DNA of 64,000 nt from Parazoarcus communis SWub3 = DSM 12120 (GTDB lineage Bacteria; Pseudomonadota; Gammaproteobacteria; Burkholderiales; Rhodocyclaceae): positions 1-64,000 of the forward strand of contig NZ_QKOE01000009.1 of NCBI RefSeq assembly GCF_003226565.1. Reading direction: 5' to 3'. The position numbers and the translations under genes are program-made. This document shows positions 25,485-37,815 of this stretch, piece after piece. Positions within the stretch are counted from its first letter, which is position 1. Each line of letters starts with the position of its first letter. The notes under the pieces were generated by a model. The model had not been told where the DNA came from. It worked only from the letters and a program-made list of their open reading frames with translations, and ran no database searches.

Positions 25485-27767
25485 GTGCGCATCCTGACTG
25501 ATTTGCTGCCAGCCCTGTCCCGCCTTGCGGCCTGTTGCGTACGTCGCTGGCGCCAAGCGAGCTGTACCGTGCTGGTGTTGGCTGTTGCCGGATGTGGCCC
25601 TTTGCCCAACGATCCGCACCCGGCGGCAGAGCGTGGTCAGAACATTCTCTACTCGGCTTTTACCGAGCGCCCGAAGCATCTCGACCCCGTACAGTCCTAC
25701 AGCGAAGACGAGGCGACCTTTCTCTACCAGATCGTGGTGCCTCCATTGCAGTACCACTACCTGAAGCGGCCTTATCAGCTCGAGCCCGCGGTCGCGGCGG
25801 CGATGCCCGTGGTGCGCCTGTTCGATGCACGGGGGCGGGAGCTGCCGGCAGGGACGGATGCGACGAAGGTCGACCGGAGCGTGGTCGAGATCCGGCTGCG
25901 TGCCGGTGTGCGCTATCAACCGCACCCTGCATTTGCGACTGCAGAGGATGGTACTCCGCGCTATCACGCGCTGACCGCGGAGGATCTGAAGCCGGTACGA
26001 GGCTTGGCGGATTTTGCCGAAACCGGCTCGCGTGAGCTGGAGGCGGGTGACTTCGTCCATCAGATGAAGCGCCTTGCGAATCCGCGCCTGCACTCACCCA
26101 TTTTCGAGCTGATGGCCGAGTATCTGCCGGGACTGAAGACGCTGCAGGCCGAGTTGATCGAGGCGGGCAAGCGTGAGCCTGGCTGGATCGATGTATCGGC
26201 TTTCGAGCTGCCGGGGGTGGAGGTGGTCGATCGCTACACTTACCGGATCACCTTGAAGGGGGTGTATCCACAGTTCCTGTACTGGCTGTCGATGCCGTTC
26301 TTTGGGCCGATTCCACCCGAGGTAGACCGTTTCTTTGGTCAGCCGGGCATGGCCGAACGCAATCTGACCCTGGATTGGTGGCCGATGGGTACCGGGCCCT
26401 ACATGCTGGTTGAGAACAACCCGAACGCACGCATGGTGCTGGCGCGCAACCCCAACTTTGTGGGTGAGACCTATCCGTGCGAAGGGGCCGAGGGGGATGC
26501 CGAGGCCGGGTTGCTGGAGGATTGCGGCAAATCCTTGCCCTTCATCGACAAGGTGGTGTTTGCCCGCGAGCGCGAAGGGATCCCTTACTGGAACAAGTTT
26601 CTGCAGGGCTATTACGATGCATCGGGCGTGTCGTCGGACAACTTCGATCAGGCAGTGACGCTGACCAGCCAGGGCGAGGTGAGCCTGTCCGAGGATATGG
26701 AGCGTCAGGGCATCCGCTTGCTGACTTCGGTGTCGCCCTCGATCTTCTATCTTGGGTTCAACATGCTCGATCCCGTGGTCGGCAGTCCCGAAGGTGCCAG
26801 CGCCGCCGATCGCGAGCGTGCCCGCAAACTGCGTCAGGCGATCTCGATTGCGCTCGACATGGAGGAGTTTGTCTCCATCTTCCTGAATGGCCGCGGGGTG
26901 CCGGCCATGCATCCGATTCCGCCAGGGGTGTTCGGGGCGCGCGATGGCGAGGCGGGCATCAATCCGGTGGTGTATGTGTGGAAGGATGGGCGCCCCCAGC
27001 GACGCGGCCGGGAAGAGGCTCGCCGCCTGCTGGCCGAGGCTGGCTGGCCCAATGGCCGCAACGCACGCACCGGGGAGCCTCTCGTCATTCATCTGGATAC
27101 CACCCCGGGTGGCCTTGGCGACAAAGCGCGCTCGGACTGGCTGGCGCAGCAGTTCCGTGAGTTGGGCGTGCAGTTCGTGGTCCGGCCGACCGATTTCAAT
27201 CGTTTTCAGGACAAGGTCAGGCAGGGTAATGCCCAGCTGTTCTTCTTTGGCTGGAATGCGGACTATCCGGATCCGGAGAACTTGTTGTTCCTGCTTCATG
27301 GTCCACAGGGCAAGGTGCGCTTTCAGGGACAGAACGCGGCAAATTACGTCAATGCGGAGTACGACAGGCTGTTCGAGCGCATGAAGACCTTGCCGGACGG
27401 GCCTGCGCGGCAGGCGGCCATCGACCGGATGATCGCCATTCTTCAACATGAGGCCCCGTGGCTGTTTGGTTTTCATCCCAAGTCGTACTCGCTTCAGCAT
27501 GGCTGGGTCTACAACCGAAAGCCGGGTAGCCTGGTCCGCAACGGTCTCAAGTATCAGCGCCTGGACGTGGCGCAGCGTGACGCGGCACGCCAGGCCTGGA
27601 ATCAGCCATCGAGGTGGCCTTTGGTGCTTGTGCTGTTGCTGCTCGCAGCGATTCTTGCGCCGGCGGTACTGCATTGGCGCCAGCGCGAGCGCAGTACCGC
27701 GCTTGGAGTGGGCAGGCCTGGTGAGGGGCTGGACGCAGCGGAGCAGGGAGGGGCGCCTCGATGCTGA
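25485..27767 (+). CDS. Oligopeptide-type ABC transporter substrate-binding lipoprotein with C-terminal membrane anchor
   Basis: The 760-residue SBP_bac_5-family protein starts at a GTG. A lipoprotein signal ends in the lipobox VAGC at about residue 37. The mature domain shows the family's PKHLDPVQSY, KVDRSVVEIRLRAGV and DYPDPENLLFLLHGPQG blocks. Unusually, a hydrophobic segment WPLVLVLLLLAAILAPAVL lies near residue 710, followed by a charged tail. The protein may therefore be both lipidated and membrane-spanning. It overlaps the first permease by seven bases, so the products form one importer for peptides or similar solutes. It is much longer than DppA/OppA (about 540). Confidence 0.87.
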   Translation: MRILTDLLPALSRLAACCVRRWRQASCTVLVLAVAGCGPLPNDPHPAAERGQNILYSAFTERPKHLDPVQSYSEDEATFLYQIVVPPLQYHYLKRPYQLEPAVAAAMPVVRLFDARGRELPAGTDATKVDRSVVEIRLRAGVRYQPHPAFATAEDGTPRYHALTAEDLKPVRGLADFAETGSRELEAGDFVHQMKRLANPRLHSPIFELMAEYLPGLKTLQAELIEAGKREPGWIDVSAFELPGVEVVDRYTYRITLKGVYPQFLYWLSMPFFGPIPPEVDRFFGQPGMAERNLTLDWWPMGTGPYMLVENNPNARMVLARNPNFVGETYPCEGAEGDAEAGLLEDCGKSLPFIDKVVFAREREGIPYWNKFLQGYYDASGVSSDNFDQAVTLTSQGEVSLSEDMERQGIRLLTSVSPSIFYLGFNMLDPVVGSPEGASAADRERARKLRQAISIALDMEEFVSIFLNGRGVPAMHPIPPGVFGARDGEAGINPVVYVWKDGRPQRRGREEARRLLAEAGWPNGRNARTGEPLVIHLDTTPGGLGDKARSDWLAQQFRELGVQFVVRPTDFNRFQDKVRQGNAQLFFFGWNADYPDPENLLFLLHGPQGKVRFQGQNAANYVNAEYDRLFERMKTLPDGPARQAAIDRMIAILQHEAPWLFGFHPKSYSLQHGWVYNRKPGSLVRNGLKYQRLDVAQRDAARQAWNQPSRWPLVLVLLLLAAILAPAVLHWRQRERSTALGVGRPGEGLDAAEQGGAPRC

Positions 27768-28738
27768 ATTACCTGATCCGCAGGGTGCTTTATGCGATCC
27801 CCATCCTCATCGGCGTCAATCTGCTGACCTTTGCACTGTTTTTCGTGGTCAATTCGCCAGACGACATGGCGCGGATGCAGATTGGGGTCAAGCGTGCCAC
27901 ACCCGAGGCAATCGAGCGCTGGAAAGCGGATCGCGGCTATGACAAGCCGATGTTCGTCAATGCGGCAGCGGAGGGTCTGGATCGGTTCACCGACACCTTG
28001 TTCTTCGACAAGTCCTTGCGCATGTTCGCGCTCGATTTTGGCCGTGCGGATGATGGTCGGGACATCTCGCGGGAGATTCTTGACCGGATGGGGCCGTCCC
28101 TGGCGATTGCGGTGCCCACTTTTGTGTTGAGTCTTTTCGTTTCGGTCACGCTGGCCCTGCTACTGGTGTTCTTCCGCGCAACGGCGCTGGATTTCTGGGG
28201 CGTGGTGATGTGTGTTGCGATGATGTCGATCTCAAGCCTGTTCTACATCATCGGCGGGCAGTGGCTGGTATCCAAGCTGTGGGCCCTGGTGCCGATTTCC
28301 GGTTACGCGGGGGGGCTGGACGCCTTCCGCTTTCTGGCGTTGCCGGTGCTGATCAGCGTGCTGGCCGGCATGGGCTCGAGTGCGCGCTGGTATCGTACGA
28401 TCTTTCTTGAGGAGATCTCGCGCGACTATGTCCGCACCGCACGGGCAAAAGGCCTGTCCGAACTGGCCGTGCTGTTCCGCCATGTGTTGCGCAATGCCTT
28501 GATTCCGATCCTGACCGGTGTGGTCGTGGTGATTCCACTGTTGTTCATGGGTAGCTTGCTGGTCGAGTCCTTCTTTGCCGTGCCCGGTCTGGGCAGTTAC
28601 ACCATCGATGCGATCAACGCGCAGGATTTTGCCGTTGTACGCGCAATGGTGTTCATCGGTTCGGTGTTGTACATCGTAGGCCTGATCCTGACCGATCTGT
28701 CCTATACCCTCGTCGATCCCCGGGTCAGGCTGGAGTAA
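27761..28738 (+). CDS. ABC transporter permease (OppB/YejB type)
   Basis: The 325-residue membrane protein begins MLNYLIRRVLYAIPILIGVNLLTFALFF, the usual OppB/DppB/YejB amino terminus. The EAA loop for ATPase contact is present near residue 220 (RTARAKGLSELAVLFRHVLRNALIPI). At least six hydrophobic segments are visible. It would form half of the channel with the next gene's product. It starts inside the end of the binding-protein gene and ends three bases before the second permease. Confidence 0.92.
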   Translation: MLNYLIRRVLYAIPILIGVNLLTFALFFVVNSPDDMARMQIGVKRATPEAIERWKADRGYDKPMFVNAAAEGLDRFTDTLFFDKSLRMFALDFGRADDGRDISREILDRMGPSLAIAVPTFVLSLFVSVTLALLLVFFRATALDFWGVVMCVAMMSISSLFYIIGGQWLVSKLWALVPISGYAGGLDAFRFLALPVLISVLAGMGSSARWYRTIFLEEISRDYVRTARAKGLSELAVLFRHVLRNALIPILTGVVVVIPLLFMGSLLVESFFAVPGLGSYTIDAINAQDFAVVRAMVFIGSVLYIVGLILTDLSYTLVDPRVRLE

Positions 28739-28741
28739 GGC

Positions 28742-30151
28742 ATGACGTTTCAGCCCGTCCTGTTGTGGACTGACATCCTGCTGTTCATCCTGCTGGCAGC
28801 GGTCGGGGCAATGGTGTTGCACGTGCGTGGTCACGAACCGTTGCGAGCGGCGTGGCGCAAGGTGGGGCAGCGCCCCACCGGCATGGCCGCAGCCTGTGTG
28901 CTGAGCGCGTTCGTGCTGATCGGTGTGCTCGATAGCCTGCACTATCGCCCCCTGCTGCCTCCGGTGGAAGGGCAGGAGAACGCTGCACCGAGTTATTCGT
29001 CCGAGGTGCTCAGTGTGCTCGATGCGGCGCTGGCCGGCTTGCGTCTGAACACCGAAAAAACGTATTCCGCACCGTTTGCGCGTACCTTGTACCAGCGTGA
29101 AACGGTCGAGCTGCCGCAAGGCGGACAGGCGCGCATCCATCCCCCGCTGCGTCATGGCGGTGTGCATCTGGGTGAGGGCGATACCGCGACGGCGGACGTG
29201 GCGCAAAGGGGGCTGGTGGCCGTCGGCAAGGCTGCATTGTTCATGGCCGCCCTGTTCGTGGTGCTGTCAGTTGCGGTCGCACGGGGGCGCCGGGCGGGGT
29301 GGGTGGACGCGGCCCGTGCCATCGTGCGCGGTCATACCACGCTGGCGTGGCGAAGTGCATTGATTGCCCTGGGGGCGATTGCGCTGATGGCGGCGGCCGC
29401 GTTCGAGCTGGCGCCGTACTATCACGTGCTGGGTACCGACAAGGTTGGTCAGGATGTGCTCTACCTGTCGTTGAAGAGTGTCCGCACTGCGCTGGTGATC
29501 GGAACCTTGACCACGCTCGTGATGTTGCCTTTTGCCGTGGCCCTGGGCATTGCGGCAGGCTATCTTGGGGGGTGGGTCGATGATGTGATCCAGTACATCT
29601 ATACCGTGCTCAACGCGATTCCCGGCGTGTTGTTGATTGCTGCGGCAGTATTGATGATGCAGGTGGTGATCGACACCCATCCGCAATGGTTTGCAACGGC
29701 TGCGGAGCGCTCCGATGCGCGCCTGCTTGCCCTGTGTTTCATTCTCGGCATTACCAGCTGGACCGGTTTGTGCCGCTTGCTGCGCGCAGAGACCCTGAAG
29801 CTGCGCGAGCTCGAATACGTGCAGGCTGCACGCGCGTTTGGCGCAAGCACGCCCACCATCCTGCGCCGTCATGTCCTGCCCAATGTGATGCACATTGTGC
29901 TGATCGCCCTGGTGATGGATTTCTCTGGTCTGGTATTGGCCGAGGCAGTGTTGTCCTATGTGGGCATCGGCGTGGATCCGACCACGATCAGCTTCGGTAC
30001 CATGATCAACATGGCGCGGGCAGAACTGGCTCGCGAGCCGATGGTGTGGTGGTCGCTGATGGCGGCATTTGCGTTCATGTTTGTACTGGTGCTGGCGGCC
30101 AACCTGTTTGCCGATGTGGTTCGTGACGCTTTCGATCCGCGCCGTCGGTGA
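28742..30151 (+). CDS. ABC transporter permease (OppC/YejE type) with long N-terminal extension
   Basis: The C-terminal 270 residues are a normal OppC-type permease: HVLGTDKVGQDVLYLSLKSVRTALVIG and the EAA loop VQAARAFGASTPTILRRHVLPNVMHI. The first 200 residues contain two hydrophobic helices, a polar loop of roughly 100 residues (periplasmic by inference) and a third helix, making the protein 469 residues against about 300 for OppC. YejE-like permeases carry a comparable but shorter insertion. No ATPase gene follows. The next gene is selO on the same strand. Confidence 0.88.
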   Translation: MTFQPVLLWTDILLFILLAAVGAMVLHVRGHEPLRAAWRKVGQRPTGMAAACVLSAFVLIGVLDSLHYRPLLPPVEGQENAAPSYSSEVLSVLDAALAGLRLNTEKTYSAPFARTLYQRETVELPQGGQARIHPPLRHGGVHLGEGDTATADVAQRGLVAVGKAALFMAALFVVLSVAVARGRRAGWVDAARAIVRGHTTLAWRSALIALGAIALMAAAAFELAPYYHVLGTDKVGQDVLYLSLKSVRTALVIGTLTTLVMLPFAVALGIAAGYLGGWVDDVIQYIYTVLNAIPGVLLIAAAVLMMQVVIDTHPQWFATAAERSDARLLALCFILGITSWTGLCRLLRAETLKLRELEYVQAARAFGASTPTILRRHVLPNVMHIVLIALVMDFSGLVLAEAVLSYVGIGVDPTTISFGTMINMARAELAREPMVWWSLMAAFAFMFVLVLAANLFADVVRDAFDPRRR

Positions 30152-30246
30152 AAAGCTGATGTATGCTGCACTGCGGCGAGGCTGGTTGGCACAGGCTTTG
30201 CTCGCGTTAACGCTTTCATGCGACTTCCCATTGGATTCGAACGACG

Positions 30247-31806
<1,560 letters not shown>

Positions 31807-31827
31807 GCGGGCGCTACGGGTGCGGGG

Positions 31828-32274
31828 TCAGGCCTTGACCCGCATCAGGCGCTGCTTTTCGCGCTCCCAGTCACGCTTCTTTTCGTCTTCACGCTTGTCG
31901 TACTGTTTCTTGCCCTTGGCAAGACCGATTTCGGCCTTCACCAGGCCTTTGTTGTAGTGCAGGTCGAGTGGCACCAGGGTAAAACCGGCGCGCTCGACCT
32001 TGCCGATCAGGCGCGCAATCTCGGGGCCATGCAACAGCAGTTTGCGGGTGCGGGTGGGGTCGGCCTTGATATGGGTCGAAGCGCTGGTGAGTGGCGTGAT
32101 GTGCATGCCGAGGATGAAGATCTCTTCGCCCCGGATGATGATGTAGGCCTCTTTGATGTTGGCACGACCGGCACGGATGGCCTTGACCTCCCAGCCCTCG
32201 AGGACGAGTCCGGCTTCGTGCTTTTCCTCGATGAAGTAGTCGTGATACGCCTTGCGGTTGTCGATGATGCTCAT
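31828..32274 (-). CDS. smpB: SsrA-binding protein SmpB
   Basis: SmpB binds tmRNA and delivers it to stalled ribosomes. The 148-residue product begins [32 protein letters not shown]-like sequence and has the OB-fold blocks of the family. It ends in a basic tail ([25 protein letters not shown]) that folds in the decoding centre. The open frame continues upstream to 32739, but the start at 32274 is where the family begins. It is divergent from ratA, the standard neighbour. Confidence 0.96.
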   Translation of the reverse strand: MSIIDNRKAYHDYFIEEKHEAGLVLEGWEVKAIRAGRANIKEAYIIIRGEEIFILGMHITPLTSASTHIKADPTRTRKLLLHGPEIARLIGKVERAGFTLVPLDLHYNKGLVKAEIGLAKGKKQYDKREDEKKRDWEREKQRLMRVKA

Positions 32275-32294
32275 GGGCGGAGAGATTGTCCGGG

Positions 32295-32322
32295 CTGACG
32301 GACCGTGCCTTTGCGGTAGAAT
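32295..32322 (+). promoter_or_regulatory. Candidate ratA promoter
   Basis: CTGACG (32295-32300) and TAGAAT (32317-32322) match the sigma-70 hexamers at four and five of six positions with a 16-base spacer. The start point would lie about 35 bases before the ratA ATG. Confidence 0.45.
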
Positions 32323-32364
32323 CGCGCATTTTAGCAGTTCGGCGAAGCGCTCGCCCTGATACCG

Positions 32365-32799
32365 ATGGCAGACGTCAAGAAACTGGTCCTGATCGAATTC
32401 ACTCCCGCGCAGATGTTCGACTTGGTCGACCGCTGCGAGGACTATCCCCAGTTTCTGCCCTGGTGCGGTGGTGCCGAGGTTCATGCGCGTACTGACGTGA
32501 CGACCGAGGCGACCATTCACATCAACTACCACGGTATCAAGGCGCACTTTTCCACTGCCAATGAAAAGCATTGGCCGGGCGAGATGATCATCCGCCTGAC
32601 CGATGGTCCGTTTACGCATCTGGATGGAAGCTGGCGTTTCACGCCACTTGGCGAGACGGCCTGCAAGGTCGAGTTCAGCCTGCGCTACCAGTTTTCCAGC
32701 AAGTTGCTGGAGAAGGCGCTGGGGCCGGTGTTCAACCACATCGCCAATACGTTCGTGGATTCCTTCGTCAAACGCGCAGGGCAGGTGTACGGAAAATAA
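32365..32799 (+). CDS. ratA: START-like protein RatA (coenzyme Q-binding type)
   Basis: The 144-residue product belongs to the polyketide cyclase/START group that includes E. coli RatA and Coq10. It opens with [33 protein letters not shown], a family signature, and ends in [26 protein letters not shown]. coli RatA was described as an inhibitor of 70S assembly, but homologues bind ubiquinone and serve respiration. The second role is likelier for a conserved core gene. It is two bases from rnfH, as in many proteobacteria. Confidence 0.92.
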   Translation: MADVKKLVLIEFTPAQMFDLVDRCEDYPQFLPWCGGAEVHARTDVTTEATIHINYHGIKAHFSTANEKHWPGEMIIRLTDGPFTHLDGSWRFTPLGETACKVEFSLRYQFSSKLLEKALGPVFNHIANTFVDSFVKRAGQVYGK

Positions 32800-32801
32800 T
32801 C

Positions 32802-33134
32802 ATGGCCGAACAGATCAGCGTGGAAGTAACGTATGCCCTGCCGTTCCGGCAGGAGCTCGTCACCGTCAAATTGCCCGAAGGTGCGACGGTGCGCGATGCA
32901 GTCGAGGCGTCCGGTTTGCTGCAGAAGTATCCCGACATCGAAATCGATGGGCGCAACAAGCTTGGCATCTACGCCAAGCTCACCAAGGCGGATACGGTGC
33001 TGCGTGATCGGGACCGGGTGGAGATCTACCGCCCGCTCATTGCCGACCCCAAAGCCGTGCGCAAGAAGCGCGCCGATGAGGGCAAGGTCATGAAGAAGGG
33101 CGGGGGGCCGGCAGAGGAAGCGCCCGCTGCCTGA
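32802..33134 (+). CDS. rnfH: RnfH-family ubiquitin-like protein
   Basis: The 110-residue product begins MAEQISVEVTYALPFRQELV and contains VRDAVEASGLLQKYPDI and RDRDRVEIYRPLIADPKAVRKKRA, all characteristic of RnfH/RatB. It has a beta-grasp fold; its cellular role is poorly defined. A low-complexity Lys/Gly/Ala tail follows the domain. It is translationally close to ratA (two-base gap). Confidence 0.93.
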   Translation: MAEQISVEVTYALPFRQELVTVKLPEGATVRDAVEASGLLQKYPDIEIDGRNKLGIYAKLTKADTVLRDRDRVEIYRPLIADPKAVRKKRADEGKVMKKGGGPAEEAPAA

Positions 33135-33153
33135 TCAGGCAAAGCGGCCCTGC

Positions 33154-33657
33154 TTATTTGCAGGCCTGATCGATCAGGCGCTGCGTCTGTGCGATTTCCG
33201 CATTTCGTGCAGCGTCATCGAGAAACTCCCGTTCGCCTGAAGCATTGAAGCGCGAGATACGCTGGCCTGAGTTCAGCGCCGCAAGCTGGTTGCGAGCCTG
33301 TTCGCAGGCCCGCTGGCGGTCCGCTGCCTCGGCGGCCTCTTTTTCTGCCTTGGCTTGTGCTTCTGCCTCCGCTGCCCTGCGCTGCCGGAACTCGAGTTCG
33401 CGCTCAGCCAGTGTCTTGGGCTTGGCAGGGTCTGCGTTGGTGTCGGCTTTCTTGCCCTCGGCTGTCTCGCTGGCGGCTTCGCCTGTCGGCATGGGCGGCG
33501 GGGTGCGTGTCGGGCGCTGCAATGTCTTCATCTCGCCGGTCGGCGGCGGTGTGTCCGAGTAATGAATCTTTCCATCCTTGTCCTTCCAGCTGTAGATCTG
33601 TGCTGCGACGGGCAGCGCAGTAAGAAGCGCCAGCAAGGCAAGGGAAGGGCGGATCAT
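33154..33657 (-). CDS. DUF4124 periplasmic protein
   Basis: The 167-residue protein has a signal peptide (MIRPSLALLALLTALPVAAQ) and then the short DUF4124 motif IYSWKDKDGKIHYSDTPPP. A proline-rich linker and an Ala/Glu/Lys-rich stretch with coiled-coil character (LAERELEFRQRRAAEAEAQA) follow. Its function is unknown. Such proteins are common in betaproteobacteria and are exported. It is divergent from guaB and convergent with rnfH. The ATG at 33657 is chosen by the signal peptide. The upstream extension to 33741 would run into the guaB start region. Confidence 0.85.
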   Translation of the reverse strand: MIRPSLALLALLTALPVAAQIYSWKDKDGKIHYSDTPPPTGEMKTLQRPTRTPPPMPTGEAASETAEGKKADTNADPAKPKTLAERELEFRQRRAAEAEAQAKAEKEAAEAADRQRACEQARNQLAALNSGQRISRFNASGEREFLDDAARNAEIAQTQRLIDQACK

Positions 33658-33661
33658 TTGA

Positions 33662-35200
<1,539 letters not shown>

Positions 35201-35220
35201 GCTGATTCGACATACTCCGG

Positions 35221-35249
35221 GGCGGCTGCAAGGCCGCCTTTTCCTTTTT
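35221..35249 (+). terminator. Intrinsic terminator between guaB and guaA
   Basis: GGCGGC and GCCGCC pair around TGCAAG (35221-35238) and are followed by TTTTCCTTTTT. The hairpin lies 21 bases after the guaB stop and would partly separate guaB from guaA expression, although guaA starts only 26 bases later. Confidence 0.7.
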
Positions 35250-35274
35250 GTTGCTGTTTGAGATCTCCGCGCCC

Positions 35275-36861
35275 ATGGCTCACCAGAAAATCCTCATCCT
35301 CGATTTCGGCTCCCAGGTTACCCAGCTGATTGCCCGCCGTGTGCGCGAGGCGCATGTGTACTGCGAGATACATCCGAATGACGTGTCGGACGATTTCATC
35401 CGTGCCTTTGCGCCCCAGGGCATCATCCTGTCGGGCAGCCATGCCAGTACTTACGAAGATCATCAATTGCGCGCGCCGCAGGCCGTGTGGGATCTCGGCG
35501 TGCCGGTGCTGGGTATCTGCTACGGCATGCAGACCATGGCGGTGCAATTGGGCGGAGAGGTCAGCTGGAGCGATACGCGCGAATTCGGCTACGCGGAGGT
35601 GCGCGCGCATGGTCATACCGAACTGCTCAAGGGGGTACAGGATTTCTCCACGCCGGAAGGTCACGGCATGCTCAAGGTGTGGATGAGTCACGGTGACAAG
35701 GTCACCGCGCTGCCGCCGGGCTTCAAGCTGATGGCGTCGACGCCCAGTTGCCCGATCGCCGGCATGGCAAATGAAGACAAGCGGTACTACGCCGTGCAGT
35801 TCCACCCCGAAGTCACCCACACGGTGCAAGGTCCGGAGATCTTCAACCGCTTCGTGCGCGAGATCTGCGGCTGTGCTGGCGACTGGATCATGGGCAATTA
35901 CATCGAGGAGGCGGTTGCGCGCATCCGCGACCAGGTGGGTGACGAAGAAGTCATCCTGGGCCTGTCCGGTGGGGTGGATTCATCGGTGGCGGCGGCGTTG
36001 ATCCATCGCGCCATTGGCGATCAACTGACCTGCGTGTTCGTTGATCATGGCCTGTTGCGTCTGAACGAAGGCCAGATGGTCATGGATATGTTCGCCGGTC
36101 GCCTGCATGCCAAGGTCGTTCATGTCGACGCAGCCGCCCAGTTCATGGGGCATCTGAAGGGCGTCACCGACCCCGAGCAGAAGCGCAAGATCATCGGCCG
36201 CGAGTTTGTCGAAGTGTTCCAGGCCGAAGCCAAGAAGTTGTCGAATGCCAAGTGGCTTGCACAGGGCACCATTTATCCCGACGTGGTCGAAAGCGGTGGT
36301 ACCAAGACCAAGAAGGCCACCACCATCAAGAGCCATCATAACGTCGGTGGCCTGCCGGAGACCCTGGGACTCAAGTTGCTGGAGCCGCTGCGCGAGTTGT
36401 TCAAGGACGAGGTCCGCGAGCTGGGCGTGGCGCTCGGACTGCCCCCCGACATGGTCTACCGCCATCCCTTCCCGGGCCCGGGCCTGGGGGTGCGCATCCT
36501 GGGTGAGGTCAAGCCCGAGTTTGCCGACCTGCTCAAACGTGCTGATGCGATCTTCATCGAAGAGCTGCGCTCGACCATCGAACCGAATAGCGGCAAGAGC
36601 TGGTACGACCTTACCAGTCAGGCCTTTACGGTATTCCTGCCGGTCAAGAGCGTTGGCGTAATGGGCGATGGCCGCACCTACGATTACGTGGTTGCGCTGC
36701 GCGCGGTACAGACCAGCGACTTCATGACCGCCGACTGGGCGGAACTGCCTTACAGCCTGCTGAAAAAGGTGTCGAGCCGCATCATCAATGAGGTGCGGGG
36801 CATCAATCGGGTCACCTACGATGTAAGCTCGAAGCCGCCTGCGACGATTGAGTGGGAATGA
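35275..36861 (+). CDS. guaA: GMP synthase (glutamine-hydrolysing)
   Basis: GuaA aminates XMP to GMP using glutamine and ATP. The 528-residue product has a class I glutamine amidotransferase half with the nucleophile Cys in [11 protein letters not shown] and the His/Glu pair in [10 protein letters not shown]. The ATP-pyrophosphatase domain follows, with the PP-loop LSGGVDSSV. The C-terminal dimerisation domain ends [17 protein letters not shown]. The 3' end of guaA is a known integration hotspot, and accessory genes follow immediately here. Confidence 0.98.
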   Translation: MAHQKILILDFGSQVTQLIARRVREAHVYCEIHPNDVSDDFIRAFAPQGIILSGSHASTYEDHQLRAPQAVWDLGVPVLGICYGMQTMAVQLGGEVSWSDTREFGYAEVRAHGHTELLKGVQDFSTPEGHGMLKVWMSHGDKVTALPPGFKLMASTPSCPIAGMANEDKRYYAVQFHPEVTHTVQGPEIFNRFVREICGCAGDWIMGNYIEEAVARIRDQVGDEEVILGLSGGVDSSVAAALIHRAIGDQLTCVFVDHGLLRLNEGQMVMDMFAGRLHAKVVHVDAAAQFMGHLKGVTDPEQKRKIIGREFVEVFQAEAKKLSNAKWLAQGTIYPDVVESGGTKTKKATTIKSHHNVGGLPETLGLKLLEPLRELFKDEVRELGVALGLPPDMVYRHPFPGPGLGVRILGEVKPEFADLLKRADAIFIEELRSTIEPNSGKSWYDLTSQAFTVFLPVKSVGVMGDGRTYDYVVALRAVQTSDFMTADWAELPYSLLKKVSSRIINEVRGINRVTYDVSSKPPATIEWE

Positions 36862-36908
36862 TTCGGCGTCTGGCACCGGCTGGCACCGAGTAGCAAGAGA
36901 ACACCCAT

Positions 36909-36936
36909 AAGCCCGCGTCACTGCGGGCTTTTTTTG
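36909..36936 (+). terminator. guaA terminator
   Basis: AAGCCCGC and GCGGGCTT form an eight-base-pair stem with a short loop, followed by a run of T residues, 47 bases after the guaA stop. Confidence 0.88.
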
Positions 36937-37084
36937 TGATTTCATTCGGCCCCGCCGCCGGCAGGGGCCAGAAGTCGGCGCCGTCCGAACTGGAGCTGCG
37001 CGAGACCCGGATACGGGCGCAGATGGAAACCAAGAGGGCGAGACGCCAGGGCAGGAAGGGGCGCGGAGCTTCTTGCTTGTGCTG
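36937..37084. other. Intergenic stretch with no recognised gene
   Basis: Between the guaA terminator and the toxin-antitoxin operator there is GC-rich sequence. In one plus frame it reads as a short basic peptide (KSAPSELELRETRIRAQMETK onward) without a start codon. It could be a remnant of a gene, but I recognise no family and assign no function. Confidence 0.4.
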
Positions 37085-37114
37085 ATGACTGCATTTGTCT
37101 ATTGTTGCAGTCAT
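37085..37114. promoter_or_regulatory. Inverted-repeat operator candidate for fitA-like gene
   Basis: ATGACTGCA (37085-37093) and TGCAGTCAT (37106-37114) are perfect nine-base inverted repeats with a 12-base centre, ending 26 bases before the antitoxin ATG. Ribbon-helix-helix antitoxins bind such sites to autoregulate. Confidence 0.6.
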
Positions 37115-37140
37115 GGACAGCAAATGAGAGGTTTTGAATC

Positions 37141-37395
37141 ATGGCAATCCTGACTGTAAGGAATGTGCCCGATGACGTGCATCGCGCTTTGCGCGTGCGG
37201 GCGGCCCAGCACGGCCGCAGCACGGAAGCCGAGGTGCGCGAGATTCTGGCGGCCGTGGTCAAACCGGAGGAGCGCGTGCGTGTAGGGGAAGCCCTGGCGG
37301 CCATCGGCCGCACGATCGGCCTGAAGAATGAAGATTTCGCCGTCTTCGAGAGTGTGCGCGACAAGACGCCGGCCAAACCATTGAGCTTTGACTGA
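37141..37395 (+). CDS. FitA-like ribbon-helix-helix antitoxin
   Basis: The 84-residue protein begins MAILTVRNVPDDVHRALRVRAAQHGRSTEAEVREIL, a ribbon-helix-helix DNA-binding domain of the FitA/Arc type. A C-terminal tail follows that would wrap the toxin. It neutralises the PIN toxin encoded immediately downstream and represses the operon. The stop codon TGA is directly followed by the toxin ATG. It lies just after guaA and is probably part of a horizontally gained segment. Confidence 0.9.
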   Translation: MAILTVRNVPDDVHRALRVRAAQHGRSTEAEVREILAAVVKPEERVRVGEALAAIGRTIGLKNEDFAVFESVRDKTPAKPLSFD

Positions 37396-37815
37396 ATGAT
37401 CGTCCTGGATACCAACGTCGTTTCCGAGGCGATGAAGCCGGAGTCAGACGTGGCCGTAAGGGCCTGGCTGAACGAGCAGGCGGCGGAGACCTTATATCTG
37501 TCGAGCGTCACGCTGGCCGAGTTGCTGTTTGGCATCCGGGTGCTGCCGGCAGGCAAGCACAAGAACATGCTCGACCGCGCCCTGAACGAACTTCTGGTGC
37601 TGTTCAAAGATCGCGTGCTGCCGTTCGACACGGATGCAGCGCGCCACTACGCCGACCTGGCCGTGACGGCCAAGAACGGCGGGCGTGGCTTCCCGACGCC
37701 AGACGGCTACATCGCGGCCGTTGCAGCATCGCGGGGTTTCATCGTGGCATCACGCGACACATCGCCCTATGAAGCGGCCGGTGTGACTGTCATCAACCCT
37801 TGGACGGACGTTTAG
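37396..37815 (+). CDS. FitB/VapC-type PIN-domain toxin
   Basis: The 139-residue protein is a full PIN ribonuclease with acidic residues at the expected places: Asp5 in MIVLDTNVVSE, Glu in SVTLAELLFGI, Asp in FPTPDGYIAAVAA and Asp in IVASRDTSPYEAAGV. These coordinate the metal ions for RNA cleavage. The GRGFPTPDGYIAAVA segment is typical of the FitB/StbB subgroup. It is directly adjacent to its antitoxin. No mutation of the active site is seen, so it should be functional. Confidence 0.92.
   Translation: MIVLDTNVVSEAMKPESDVAVRAWLNEQAAETLYLSSVTLAELLFGIRVLPAGKHKNMLDRALNELLVLFKDRVLPFDTDAARHYADLAVTAKNGGRGFPTPDGYIAAVAASRGFIVASRDTSPYEAAGVTVINPWTDV

Noticed and set aside
32365-33134. ratA-rnfH as a toxin-antitoxin pair
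   Set aside because: Despite older naming, both are conserved core genes next to smpB and resemble a quinone-binding protein and a ubiquitin-like protein, so I do not call them a toxin-antitoxin system.
36838-36861. guaA 3' end as an attachment site with a repeat downstream
   Set aside because: I compared the guaA end with the sequence up to the diguanylate cyclase gene and saw no second copy, so no att pair is annotated.
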